A stretch of DNA of 50,742 bases from JBHGAV01 sp041946685 (GTDB taxonomy: Bacteria; Acidobacteriota; Terriglobia; Bryobacterales; Bryobacteraceae): contig JBHGAV010000029.1 of the NCBI GenBank assembly GCA_041946685.1, forward strand, positions 1 to 50,742, given 5' to 3'. Each line of letters starts with the position of its first letter. Position 1 is the stretch's first letter. A model generated the notes under the pieces. It had not been told where the DNA came from. It did not search any database and saw only the letters and a list, made by a program, of their open reading frames with translations. Positions 25,224 through 34,429 of the stretch are shown one piece after another. A program made the translations under genes and the position numbers.

Positions 25224-27266
25224 TCAGCGGCGCGTAACGGTGACCGACCGCCACGCCGAGTTGCCGGCCGCGTCGTATGCCCGGACCACGATGGTGTTCG
25301 TTCCCACCAGCAGAGGCACGTCACCCGTCGTCCAGTTGGATGTGCCGGCGGCGACGCCCGACCCTTTGAACGAGGTCGACCACGTCACTTGCGCGACGCC
25401 GATGTTGTCCGACGCCGTGCCTTGCAGTCGAATGGTCGCCGCCGACGTGAGCACGCTGGTAGAGGCAGGCGATGTGATTCGCAGAGACGGCGCCACCTTA
25501 TCGCTGGCGGCTGTGTAAGTGACCGTGAGGCTTCCGGACACCGATGCCCCACGCGCATCGTATGCCGTCACCGTGAGGACGTTCGTGCCCGGCTGAAGTG
25601 GGATCGGCCCGGCTGACCATTGGGAAGTGCCCGAGGCTGTCCCGCCGCCTCCGCGCGAGTTGGCCCACTGAACTCGGCTGATCGCTCCCGCCGGCGAGGC
25701 CGTGCCCGCCAACGTCACTGTCGAGTTGCCGGTCGCGTAAGTACTCCCCGATGCAGGTGAGACGATGCTGACTGAGGGCGGGGTCTGGACCTCTTCCCGC
25801 CTTTCCACGGTCACTGCCTGAAACGCTTGGGTATGAGCAGAGTCAGTTGCCGTGATCGTGATCAGGTTGCTTCCCAACTGCAGGGGCAGGTCCGCGATTG
25901 TCCACGTCCTTCCGCCCTGTGCGACTCCGGCTCCCGTCCGGTCGCTTGACCAGGTGACCTGGACATCGCCCGTTCCTCCGGCAGCGGTCCCCGAGAACGA
26001 AACAGACGACGCGTTGGTGGTGAACGGAAAGACAGCCGGAGAACCGATGATGACGGAAAGCGGTGAGGCGGAAGGCTGGTCCCCCGCAGGCCCGCTCCCG
26101 GCGGCGGCGTACAGCTTGAGGATGGCGTTGACGTCCTCCTGCGTGAGCGCGGTCGTGCGTCTGTAGTACGGATACATGACGGCGCCGGGGATGTCGGAGT
26201 GTCCTAACCCCAGCGCGTGACCGAGTTCATGAAGAGTAACGGAAAACAAATCCACGGAGCGGACCGACACATCGGGGCCGGCTACCCATTCTTCGTCGTC
26301 GTCCAGGTGCATATCCCCGGCAATTGGCTCGGGATTAGGGGGCGACGGATAGAATGTGTGGGCGAGCACGCGGCCCTGCCCGTCAAAGGGATAACCATCG
26401 CCGTGGTCCCCGGACGCGAACAGCACATTTACCGTGCTCGGCCGGTTGCCGGCGTCGGCGGGCGCGAAGCTCACGCCGGCGACCCTGGCCCATTCCTCCA
26501 GCGCGCGCAAGATCTCGCCCCGCGCCTGATCCGCCGGCAGTTTCCCGGTGAGGCGTTGCAGAAAGTACCCGAGCTGGACACTGCCGCGCCCCGGGCCGTC
26601 CCAGCCGTCGCCCACCGTAGCAACGTACTGTCCCACAGGGCCGAGCTGCATGATCGCGCCCGGGCAGGCTTCCACGTGCTCCCCCGCGACCAGGCCGGGC
26701 GAGGCGGGGAAAACATAGGAGACTTCGTCCCACTCGGCCAGGGCCTCCGCCTCTCCAGTGCGGCCCCGTAACAGAAGGTGGTTCGGGAGCATGTCGGGGT
26801 GCTCGACGACCTCAAATCCCTGATCGCGGGCGATGGTGCGCGCCGTCTCCCCGTCCACGTCCGGGAAGAACTCAGCGACCAGGTAGCCTTCCGAGGGACT
26901 TTCCTCCTGTCCCCTCAGCGCCGCACTGACCTTGGCGGGCGGCCGCAGCCTCCAGGCCGCGCCGATCCCCAGCTCCCGGCGGACCGAGAACACGTAGCCG
27001 AAGTCGGGGACATACTGGACGGCTCGCACCCCCATGGCCTCGAGTCTGCCCAGTTGCTCCGGGGTCAGAGCCTCGTCGAGCTGAACCAGAACGTGCAGGC
27101 GGTCCCCCGACCGGCTCAATGGAGGGGCCTGCGGCTGCGCCTCCCGCGCATCCAGCCCCGCCGACTGCGCCTCCAAGTTCTTGAGGCGCAATCGATTCTG
27201 GGCGGCGAGGCCCAGGGCCAGGAAAACACAAAGGGACAACCGGATCGGAATCCGCCACATATTCAC
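25224..27266 (-). CDS. Exported matrixin-type metalloprotease with Ig-like repeats
   Basis: A 680-residue secreted protein. A signal peptide (about 1-22, ending LGLAAQ) is followed by a propeptide-like region (about 55-180, with VLVQLDEALTPEQLGRLEAMGV resembling I9-type inhibitor domains). The catalytic domain of the M10/matrixin kind has HELGHALGLGH at 346-356 and a Met-turn at VMYPYY (363-368). The preceding GDHGDGYPFDGQGRVLAHTFYP and GDMHLDDDEEW segments fit structural Zn/Ca sites. The C-terminal 290 residues are three Ig-like repeats of about 90 residues, each with a GTN/GSN-hydrophobic-T-A-x-D ending. GTG at 27266 or ATG at 27260 could be the start. Divergent from the next gene across 67 bases. 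Confidence 0.85.
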   Translation of the reverse strand: MNMWRIPIRLSLCVFLALGLAAQNRLRLKNLEAQSAGLDAREAQPQAPPLSRSGDRLHVLVQLDEALTPEQLGRLEAMGVRAVQYVPDFGYVFSVRRELGIGAAWRLRPPAKVSAALRGQEESPSEGYLVAEFFPDVDGETARTIARDQGFEVVEHPDMLPNHLLLRGRTGEAEALAEWDEVSYVFPASPGLVAGEHVEACPGAIMQLGPVGQYVATVGDGWDGPGRGSVQLGYFLQRLTGKLPADQARGEILRALEEWARVAGVSFAPADAGNRPSTVNVLFASGDHGDGYPFDGQGRVLAHTFYPSPPNPEPIAGDMHLDDDEEWVAGPDVSVRSVDLFSVTLHELGHALGLGHSDIPGAVMYPYYRRTTALTQEDVNAILKLYAAAGSGPAGDQPSASPLSVIIGSPAVFPFTTNASSVSFSGTAAGGTGDVQVTWSSDRTGAGVAQGGRTWTIADLPLQLGSNLITITATDSAHTQAFQAVTVERREEVQTPPSVSIVSPASGSTYATGNSTVTLAGTASPAGAISRVQWANSRGGGGTASGTSQWSAGPIPLQPGTNVLTVTAYDARGASVSGSLTVTYTAASDKVAPSLRITSPASTSVLTSAATIRLQGTASDNIGVAQVTWSTSFKGSGVAAGTSNWTTGDVPLLVGTNTIVVRAYDAAGNSAWRSVTVTRR

Positions 27267-27333
27267 TCTTATCGAAGCCGCCTGAGACAGCTTCCCGGCT
27301 CAGGCCACTCAGTTAGGTAGGGAAAATCCGCCT

Positions 27334-29757
27334 ATGGGAAGCACGGCGTCTCGCTTGGCTGTAGCTCTGGTGATCGCACTAGCCGCCGGGGCGTATCTTT
27401 GCCCTCTGTTCGCCGGGGAGATGCGAATGGAGCGGGCGAAGCTCGTGCGCGGCGACAGCGAATTCCTCGTTCGTGGAGTTGGCTATGCTCCCTTCCCGAC
27501 AGGCTGGCGGGAGGGGGATGCCGTTCCGCCGTGCGTCTTTGCCAGGGACCTCCCGCTCATGGCCGCCATGGGCGCAAACACGGTTCGGACCTACACGCTG
27601 CTGCCCGAGGACGATACCGTGTTCGTTTCGCTTCTGGAAACGACGGGGCTGTACTGGCTGGCCGGCTTCCCTCTGGATTCCTTTCACGACCCCGAACGGA
27701 CCCTGGCGGAGCGCCGTGATGAGATCCTGACGGCATTCCGGGCCTATGCCTCGCGCTTTCGCGGCGAGCGGCATCTCATCGGCTATGTTTTTGGGGAGGA
27801 TGTGTCGCAGGACTACAACAGCAAGTTCGCCGGATCGGTTGCGGACTTCTACTCCCTCCTCGGCGGAGCCGCTGGGGTACTGCGGGAGCTCGAGCCCGAT
27901 GAAACTCCTTTGGTCGCGACGAGCACCACGGACCTCGCCCAGCTCCGGGACAACCCTCCCGACCTCTCCTTCTGGCTGTGGGAAGCGGGGTCGAGACGCA
28001 CTTTGGCCGCTGTGATCGGCGATCTGGGAGCGAGCCCCACGCCGGTTCTTGTCTCCGGTTACGGGATCGACGCCTACGATCCGGCCACCGGGTTCGACAA
28101 CGAGCAGGCGCAAGCCCAGGTGGCTTGGGACATGACTCGTGAGATTGAGTCTACCGGCTTCCTTTTGGGCGGAATCTACAGCGCATTCGTGGACGACCAT
28201 CGCGCCGCGCGGCACTTGGGCATCTTCCGTCTGGCTGCCACCGGGCAGATCGGCGTCGACCACGTAAGGCCACGCGCCGTTCATGGGACTCTCGCCGGCA
28301 TGTGGTTCGGGCGCACACTCGACGGCTGGAAGTTGGGGACTGATCCGCGGATGAAAGGCGTCTTGCACGCGGCATCGGGCCAGGAGGCCGTGGCGCCGGG
28401 CACGCTCGTCCGCGTGAGCGGTGAAGCGCTGGAGCGGAACGATTACGCTGCGAACGGCATCCCGTGGCCCTTTCACCTGAACCAAACCTGCCTGTGCGTC
28501 GGCGGCCGGCCCGCGCCGCTAGGCATGGTTTCCGCAGATTCGGTAACCGCGCAGATTCCCTGGAATCTGGACCCCGGAGAGCACCCGGCCGTTGTCTACA
28601 GAGCCGGCCTGGCGACAAACGTGGTCCTCACCCAGGTGGACCGCTACGCACCCGGCATCTTCCAGGACGGAATTCTGCGCGCCGGCACATCCTGCCGCGT
28701 CACGGCGGAAAACGGCGTCCGCCCGGGAGAGTTGATCGAAGTCTATGCCACTGGCATTGGTCCCGGCGCGCCGTCCTGGGTGACTCCGTCCGCCTCAATC
28801 AACGGGGCGTCAGCCGAGGTCATCTACTCAGGCACCATGCCCGGCCTCGTCGGTCTGAACCAGGTCAACCTCCGAATCAGCCCGCTGACTCCTCCAGGCC
28901 CCAATTCCGTCCTCACGCTGAAGGTGGGCGGAGTGTCCTCCCACCCGTACTCGCTCCCCGTGGTGAGCTCGACGGACAGATACGGTATCGCGATTTCGGC
29001 GCCGGAATCCGAGGTGGTTGTGCAGGCGGGCGGCCCTGCGAAGACGGCCATGGTGCGGGCCGAAGGCCGCAACGGCTACTGTGGGCCCGTACTGCTTGCC
29101 GCCGCGGAGAGTCCGGCGGGCGTCACCTTCCGGGCACCGGTTGGCGGAACCGGAGCGGAGATCCCCTTGGAGGTTCGTGCCTCATCCGCGGCTTCCCCCC
29201 AGACACGTACCCCGGTGATCCTCTATGGTCAGGCTGCCGGGGCCACCAGTGGCGCGGCTTCCTTGAAAGTCACCGTGCTGGCGGGCCTGGGAGACATCCG
29301 GGTTCTCGTCATCTCCGGCGGATTCCATTCACTGCCCGTCGCCAGGTTCGACTGGGATGGCCGAACCCTCTTCTCGGCTTCGGGAGGTGGCCCGGGCCGC
29401 GGCATCAATCTGCTTGCCGTTGACCCGGCCACTGGAGTCTTCTCGAGCGTCCGCAGTTACGACACATGGGGTGACGAGACGGCCTCGGCACGCCTGGTCT
29501 CGTATCTCACTGGCTTGCCGGCCGGCACCCTCGTGCTGTTCGCAGTCGCGGACGACGGCTCGCTCCAACTAACTGGGGAAGCCCGTGAGACCATCGCCGC
29601 CCTGTTCGGCAGCCGTGCTATCCGGACCCTGGGCTATCAGCATTCCTGGGCCATGATCGGCCGGAAGGGGGCATCCGCCCCGATTGCGGAAGGATCGTCC
29701 TCGTCGAGCCAGATCGTGCTGGACCGGACCCTGAGCTTCCCTATGCCGTCGCCTTGA
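27334..29757 (+). CDS. Exported glycoside-hydrolase-like / TIGR03437 / ILEI-domain fusion protein
   Basis: An 807-residue exported protein with a signal peptide at about 1-25. Residues 27-335 resemble a TIM-barrel glycosidase or glucanosyltransferase region (FLVRGVGYAPFPTGW, MGANTVRTYTLLP, GYVFGEDV, VSGYGIDAYDP). Residues about 345-545 form the TIGR03437 'Solibacter C-terminal' module, recognisable by RYAPGIFQDG, GELIEVYATGIGPG and GLVGLNQVNLRI. Residues about 650-780 closely match the ILEI/FAM3 (PANDER) fold signature: IRVLVISGGFHS, GRGINLLAVDPATG, SYDTWGDE, LPAGTLVLFAVADDGS and YQHSWAMIGRKG. Substrate unknown; carbohydrate binding is plausible. No clear catalytic glutamate pair could be fixed by eye. 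Confidence 0.75.
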   Translation: MGSTASRLAVALVIALAAGAYLCPLFAGEMRMERAKLVRGDSEFLVRGVGYAPFPTGWREGDAVPPCVFARDLPLMAAMGANTVRTYTLLPEDDTVFVSLLETTGLYWLAGFPLDSFHDPERTLAERRDEILTAFRAYASRFRGERHLIGYVFGEDVSQDYNSKFAGSVADFYSLLGGAAGVLRELEPDETPLVATSTTDLAQLRDNPPDLSFWLWEAGSRRTLAAVIGDLGASPTPVLVSGYGIDAYDPATGFDNEQAQAQVAWDMTREIESTGFLLGGIYSAFVDDHRAARHLGIFRLAATGQIGVDHVRPRAVHGTLAGMWFGRTLDGWKLGTDPRMKGVLHAASGQEAVAPGTLVRVSGEALERNDYAANGIPWPFHLNQTCLCVGGRPAPLGMVSADSVTAQIPWNLDPGEHPAVVYRAGLATNVVLTQVDRYAPGIFQDGILRAGTSCRVTAENGVRPGELIEVYATGIGPGAPSWVTPSASINGASAEVIYSGTMPGLVGLNQVNLRISPLTPPGPNSVLTLKVGGVSSHPYSLPVVSSTDRYGIAISAPESEVVVQAGGPAKTAMVRAEGRNGYCGPVLLAAAESPAGVTFRAPVGGTGAEIPLEVRASSAASPQTRTPVILYGQAAGATSGAASLKVTVLAGLGDIRVLVISGGFHSLPVARFDWDGRTLFSASGGGPGRGINLLAVDPATGVFSSVRSYDTWGDETASARLVSYLTGLPAGTLVLFAVADDGSLQLTGEARETIAALFGSRAIRTLGYQHSWAMIGRKGASAPIAEGSSSSSQIVLDRTLSFPMPSP

Positions 29758-29887
29758 GCAAGGCGGCCTTGAATCTGCCTTTCTCCTCCGGTGTTCCCCC
29801 GGACACGCGAGCAGAGGCCGGCGCCAAGCTGTGGGTCCTCTTCCAGACGGCCTTGCGCCGTCATGGCAGCCGAGTCATCCTAACCAG

Positions 29888-31156
29888 ATGCGTGGCAAAG
29901 ACCAGCCGCGGGGATCGCCGTGGGACGTTCCGGCTCCTTTCCGCCGGGTAACGCTGAGCCAGGTGGATCTGAGCGAGGGAGGAGGATGCCTCTCGCTGTT
30001 CGGCCTTCCCTTCCTGGCGGCTGGGGTCTTTCTGACCCTGGCCGGCGCGGGCGTGGTGCCTCTCCAGAACGCGGACGAGGTGCCGTCCTGGAGTTGGCCC
30101 CTGATGGTTGGCATGGGATTGGTGTTTGTCGCCGTGGGCGGGACGCTCGTTTTCGGACGCCGCTGGACCAGCTTCGATCTCAGCCAGGGACGCGTGATCC
30201 GGAGGATGGGGTGGCTGGAGCCGATGCGGGCCGAGCAGCGCAACCTGAGCGAGTTCAACGCAGTCGTCGTCGCCTTCGAATCCGGGGATTCGGATTCGTC
30301 TGACCGCTACCCGGTCAGGCTCCGGGCCTTCGCCGGGAAGGACTTTCCGGTTGCGTCCCCCATCCGGTTTGGGGAGGCGCGGGTGCAGGCGGAGTTTCTC
30401 TCCCGTTTCCTACGGCTGCCGCTGGTGGACGCCTCGACGGGCAACGAGCTGGTTCTTGCTCCAGAACGGGCCGACGAGACGCTTCAGGAGCGCTTGCGCG
30501 CGCGGGACCAGGGGTCCGAGCAGGTTGCGCGCCCGGAGGCGATGCAATGCCAGGTGATCGAGGCGGGCTCGGAGACGACGGTGGTGTTTCCGTGGCGTGG
30601 TTCCGCCGTTCCTTCGCTCCTGATCTCGGTTTTCGCGGTTGTGGTTTTGTTGTTGCTGATTCCGAATCTCCTGCGCTTCTTCCGCGAGACCGGCACGCCC
30701 GAGTTTGTGCAGTTCGGCTTCCTTGGCTTCCTGACCCTGTTGTTCGGAGTGCTGCCCCTGCTCGGCGCACTCAACCGCGCGCGCGCCGCTAAGAGGAGCA
30801 GGACCGTAATCAAGGTCTCACCCTCTGGCGTCACGATTGAGCGGCGCCGCGCGTGGCGCCGACAAACCTCCATCATCCCGGCCGCCGAAGTCCTCTCCAT
30901 CGATTACGAGGCGGCTGACGTCCGTCTTGCAGCCATACGACGCACAGCCACGACCAGCCAGACCGCCGTTCCGGCGCCCGGCTCCCGCACCTGGCGTCTC
31001 ATAGAGGCATTGAACAGGCTCGTGCCGTCCAAGGGGCTGGTGATCAAGACGCGGCAGGACCTTCTCACGGTCGGCGAGGGCCTCCCCGCCGATGAGTTGC
31101 GTTACCTGGCCGCACTCCTCACACGGGCGCTGGCCGGGAGCAAGGATGTACCATAG
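29888..31156 (+). CDS. Membrane protein of unknown function
   Basis: A 422-residue protein not recognised by family. I start it at ATG 29888 (MRGKDQPRGSPWDVP); an upstream in-frame start at 29831 would add only low-complexity sequence. Two hydrophobic helices (about 35-56 and 68-90) come first, followed by a soluble segment of about 130 residues, two more helices (about 228-248 and 262-284) and a C-terminal cytoplasmic-looking region of about 130 residues rich in Arg. The layout (paired helices plus a PH-like soluble part) recalls bacterial PH-domain membrane proteins, but that is a guess. Its stop is 3 bases before the start of the next gene, so they are likely one transcript. Confidence 0.7.
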   Translation: MRGKDQPRGSPWDVPAPFRRVTLSQVDLSEGGGCLSLFGLPFLAAGVFLTLAGAGVVPLQNADEVPSWSWPLMVGMGLVFVAVGGTLVFGRRWTSFDLSQGRVIRRMGWLEPMRAEQRNLSEFNAVVVAFESGDSDSSDRYPVRLRAFAGKDFPVASPIRFGEARVQAEFLSRFLRLPLVDASTGNELVLAPERADETLQERLRARDQGSEQVARPEAMQCQVIEAGSETTVVFPWRGSAVPSLLISVFAVVVLLLLIPNLLRFFRETGTPEFVQFGFLGFLTLLFGVLPLLGALNRARAAKRSRTVIKVSPSGVTIERRRAWRRQTSIIPAAEVLSIDYEAADVRLAAIRRTATTSQTAVPAPGSRTWRLIEALNRLVPSKGLVIKTRQDLLTVGEGLPADELRYLAALLTRALAGSKDVP

Positions 31157-31159
31157 AGC

Positions 31160-33580
31160 TTGGGCTATAGCACCTCGAACGCTGCTCCTCAGCGTTTCCA
31201 TTGGCCGCTTTTCTACTTGGGGGTCGCGTTAACCACGCTGGCGACGCTGCTGCTTGAGCTGTCGCTCACGCGCATCTTCTCGGTGGTCTTCCACTACCAC
31301 TTCGCCTTCCTTGCCATCTCGATCGCATTGTTCGGGCTCGGCGCCGGGGGCGTGTTCTCCTACCTGGTCGCCGACTGGCGCTGGAGTTTCTACAGCAAGC
31401 TGGGAGCGCTGGCCGTCATCAATTCCGTGGTGGTGCTGGTCGCACTGATCCTGAGCCTGTCCATTCGTCAGGACCTCGGCTTCTGGGCGCTGGCCGCGGT
31501 CTACTTCCCGAGCACTCTGCCCTTCTTCCTGGCCGGCACGGTCGTCTCGCTGGCAATCTCGGAGACCATCGAGCGCGTGTCGCGGGTCTACTTCTACGAT
31601 CTGATCGGGGCCGGCGCCGGGTGCCTGCTCTTGGTGCCGCTGCTCAACACATTCGGCGGCCCGAACACGGTCCTGGCGACGGCGGCCATTTACGCCGCTT
31701 CGGCCGCCATCTGGTACAGCCTGGCGGGTAAGGTGGGCGGCCGGGTGGCCAGCGTCGCACTGGCCCTGGGCCTGCTGATGCTGCTCGGCTACAACGCCAA
31801 GTTCCGCGTCATCGACATCAAGTACGCCAAGGGCCAGGCCCTCCAGAACGAGGCGTTCGTCAAGTGGAACAGTTTCTCGCGGATTGCCGTCGCGCCCGAC
31901 CGAGACTCCGGTGCGCCGTCGGTCTTCATCGACGCCGACGCTTCCACCAGCATCGCCAACTTCGATCTGGAGAGCCTCACCGAGACAGACCGCCGCGAGT
32001 TGCTCCGGCCCGGCGCCGGCTTTCCGTATGTCCTCCGGCCCGGCGCCAAGACGCTCATCATCGGACCGGGCGGGGGATGGGACGTGGCGCGGGCTTTGGC
32101 CTCCGGCAGCCGGGATGTGACCGCTGTCGAGATCAACCCCATCATCGCCGAGACCATCATGCAGAAGCGGTACTCCACTTTCAGCCGCGGCCTCTACCAT
32201 CGTCCTGAGGTGCGGGTTGTCGTGGAGGAAGGCCGCAGCTTTGTGCGCCGCAGCCGTGAGAAGTACCAGGTTCTTCAGGCGACGCTCGTGGATACCTGGG
32301 CGTCCACTGCCGCCGGAGCCTATGCTCTCTCCGAGAACAACCTGTACACGAGCGACGCGTTCTATGACTATCTCAGACACCTCAGCGACGACGGGCTTCT
32401 GGCCTTCACACGGTGGGGGCTGGAGCCGCCTCGCGAGTCCTTGCGGCTGCTCTCGCTTGCGCGCGTGGCCCTGGCTCGCCTCGGCGAGCGGGAGCTATGG
32501 CGTCACGTGATCGTTGTCCGGCAGGGAAGGCTGGATGACGCCCGCGGGTGGGGCGCCCTGGACACAGTCCTGATCAGCCGGAAGCCCTTCACTGAGACGG
32601 ACATGGCACGGGCGCGCCAGGCCATAGCGGAGGCGGGCTTCGAGACGATCTACCTGCCCGGCGAGCCGCTCGAGAATCCATTCCGCGAGTTGCTCTTGAC
32701 CCGGGATCTGAAGCGTTTCGAGGAGCGTTACCCCTTCAACATCCGGCCGGTGGATGACAACCGGCCGTTCTTTTTCTACACTGTGCAGCCCCGCGAGCTG
32801 TGGACTTTCCTCGGATACTTCTGGCGCGGGGATCAGCCGTCGTCCTCCCGCGCCGACTTCCAGGTGAACATGGCCGTGCCGGTAATGTTCGGCCTTCTTG
32901 CGGTGAGCCTGCTCGCGACGCTGGTGATCCTGGCCATGCCGCCGCTCTTGCTGAGGGAACGGGTGCCTCGGGACAAGGAACTCCTCAAGTTCCTGGCCTA
33001 CTTCGCCTGCATCGGGGCCGGGTACATCCTGATTGAGGTCGCGCTTATCCAGCGCTTCGTGCTCCTGCTCGGCCACCCCACCTACGCTCTTACCGTCATC
33101 ATCTTCTCGATGCTGGTGGCGAGCGGCCTCGGCAGCTACCTCAGCCGGCGCCTGGTGGGCCTGTCGCCCACGCGCCTGGGCGTCATGATGGCCCTGGTGG
33201 CGCTGTCGGTAGCGCTGCTGACGGCTGTGGTTGTGCCCCTGACGGAGGCGGGCGTCGGTTGGGCCCCCTGGCTGAAGGTGCTCCTGACGGTGGCAATGAT
33301 CGCGCCGCCGGCCTTCTTCATGGGCATGCCGCTCCCCACCGGCCTCTCCATGCTCGAGCTCCATCACAAGTCCTCTGTCAAGTGGGCCTGGGCTTTGAAC
33401 TCGGCGGCGAGCGTGCTGGGCTCGGTGAGCGCGATCTTTCTGGCGATCTACCAGGGTCTCCACAGGACCCTGCTCGCCGGTGGAGCCTTGTACCTGGTTG
33501 CCCTCGTGATACTGGGGATTCTGGAGAAGGACACGCTGGCCAAAGGCCGCGAGAGCCACTCAGTCCTCACGCAGTCCTGA
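31160..33580 (+). CDS. Membrane-embedded spermidine-synthase-like protein
   Basis: An 806-residue protein. The N-terminus has about six hydrophobic helices (about 15-215), beginning LFYLGVALTTLATLLLELSLTRI. A central Rossmann-type SAM-binding domain of spermidine-synthase kind carries LIIGPGGGWDVARAL near 298 and VTAVEINPIIAETI near 320, with DTW and NNLYTSDAFYDYLR downstream. Further helices close the C-terminus (about 575-800). Family members are widespread and mostly uncharacterised; aminopropyl transfer is not established for them. The only possible start in frame is TTG 31160, since a stop lies just upstream; its ribosome site is weak, so coupling to the preceding gene is likely. The last 21 bases overlap convergent lpxA. 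Confidence 0.82.
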   Translation: MGYSTSNAAPQRFHWPLFYLGVALTTLATLLLELSLTRIFSVVFHYHFAFLAISIALFGLGAGGVFSYLVADWRWSFYSKLGALAVINSVVVLVALILSLSIRQDLGFWALAAVYFPSTLPFFLAGTVVSLAISETIERVSRVYFYDLIGAGAGCLLLVPLLNTFGGPNTVLATAAIYAASAAIWYSLAGKVGGRVASVALALGLLMLLGYNAKFRVIDIKYAKGQALQNEAFVKWNSFSRIAVAPDRDSGAPSVFIDADASTSIANFDLESLTETDRRELLRPGAGFPYVLRPGAKTLIIGPGGGWDVARALASGSRDVTAVEINPIIAETIMQKRYSTFSRGLYHRPEVRVVVEEGRSFVRRSREKYQVLQATLVDTWASTAAGAYALSENNLYTSDAFYDYLRHLSDDGLLAFTRWGLEPPRESLRLLSLARVALARLGERELWRHVIVVRQGRLDDARGWGALDTVLISRKPFTETDMARARQAIAEAGFETIYLPGEPLENPFRELLLTRDLKRFEERYPFNIRPVDDNRPFFFYTVQPRELWTFLGYFWRGDQPSSSRADFQVNMAVPVMFGLLAVSLLATLVILAMPPLLLRERVPRDKELLKFLAYFACIGAGYILIEVALIQRFVLLLGHPTYALTVIIFSMLVASGLGSYLSRRLVGLSPTRLGVMMALVALSVALLTAVVVPLTEAGVGWAPWLKVLLTVAMIAPPAFFMGMPLPTGLSMLELHHKSSVKWAWALNSAASVLGSVSAIFLAIYQGLHRTLLAGGALYLVALVILGILEKDTLAKGRESHSVLTQS

Positions 33581-34375
33581 AGCGTTTCGCTCCCTGGAGA
33601 TTCCGCGCTGGCTGGAGCGCACGAACCTCACCAGGTGGAGGGTATGCTCGGTGGGGACCTCGGCTTCAATGCGCGCCAGTGCATCTTTGAGGAGAAGCCC
33701 CGAGCGGTAGAGCAGGGAGTAGGCTTTCTTCAGCGCCGCGATGTCCTCGCCCGAAAAGCCCGCCCGCTTGAGTCCCACCAGGTTCACGCCCCTCGGCGTG
33801 ATGCGACAGCCGGCGTAGAGAAAGAACGGCGGGGCGTCTCTGTCCACCCGGGTCTCACCGCCGATCATCGCCAGCCGGCCGATCTTCGAGAACTGGTGAA
33901 TTGCCACGCCGCCCGAAACAAACGCCTGGTCCTCGATCTCGACGTAGCCGGCCACCAGCGCGCAACTGCAAATGACCGTCCGGTTGCCGATCGTGCAATT
34001 GTGCGCGATGTGCCCGGAGGTCATGATATAGTTGCCGTCGCCGAGCAACGTCACCGATTCCGGCTTGGTGCCTCGCGAGATCGTGTAGTGCTCCCGGATT
34101 ATGTTGTCGCTGCCGATTCTGAGGTAGCTCCGCTCGCCGGTGAAGGCTTTGTCCAGAGGATCGGTGCCGAGCACAGTGCCGGCCGAGATCCGGTTGCGGT
34201 CTCCCATCGTGGTCCAGCGCTTGACGAAAACGTACGGCTCGAGCACGCAGCCCGCGCCGATGGCGACGTCGGACTCGATCACGCAGTACTCCCCGATGAC
34301 GGTCTGCGGCCCGACTGACGCCCCGGGATCCACGCGCGCCGTCGGGGCGACCATCGCCGATGGATCGACGGCCAT
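33560..34375 (-). CDS. lpxA: UDP-N-acetylglucosamine acyltransferase
   Basis: A 271-residue left-handed beta-helix enzyme catalysing the first step of lipid A synthesis: acyl transfer from acyl-ACP to UDP-GlcNAc. Hexapeptide repeats fill about 2-190 (for example SAMVAPTARVDPGASVGPQ). The catalytic His is in the SGHIAHNCTIGNR segment, and the C-terminal alpha-helical domain starts near GLKRAGFSGEDIAALKKAY. Length is normal (about 260-270). AAGG sits just before ATG 34375, with a TATGAT -10-like element (34384-34389). Divergent from lpxD across a 54-base gap. In many Proteobacteria lpxD, fabZ and lpxA lie in one row; here they are split. Confidence 0.93.
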   Translation of the reverse strand: MAVDPSAMVAPTARVDPGASVGPQTVIGEYCVIESDVAIGAGCVLEPYVFVKRWTTMGDRNRISAGTVLGTDPLDKAFTGERSYLRIGSDNIIREHYTISRGTKPESVTLLGDGNYIMTSGHIAHNCTIGNRTVICSCALVAGYVEIEDQAFVSGGVAIHQFSKIGRLAMIGGETRVDRDAPPFFLYAGCRITPRGVNLVGLKRAGFSGEDIAALKKAYSLLYRSGLLLKDALARIEAEVPTEHTLHLVRFVRSSQRGISRERNASGLRED

Positions 34376-34429
34376 AACCTTGTATCATACTGTAGGGGCG
34401 GGGCATGCCCGGCCCTGCGAGGAGGAGAG

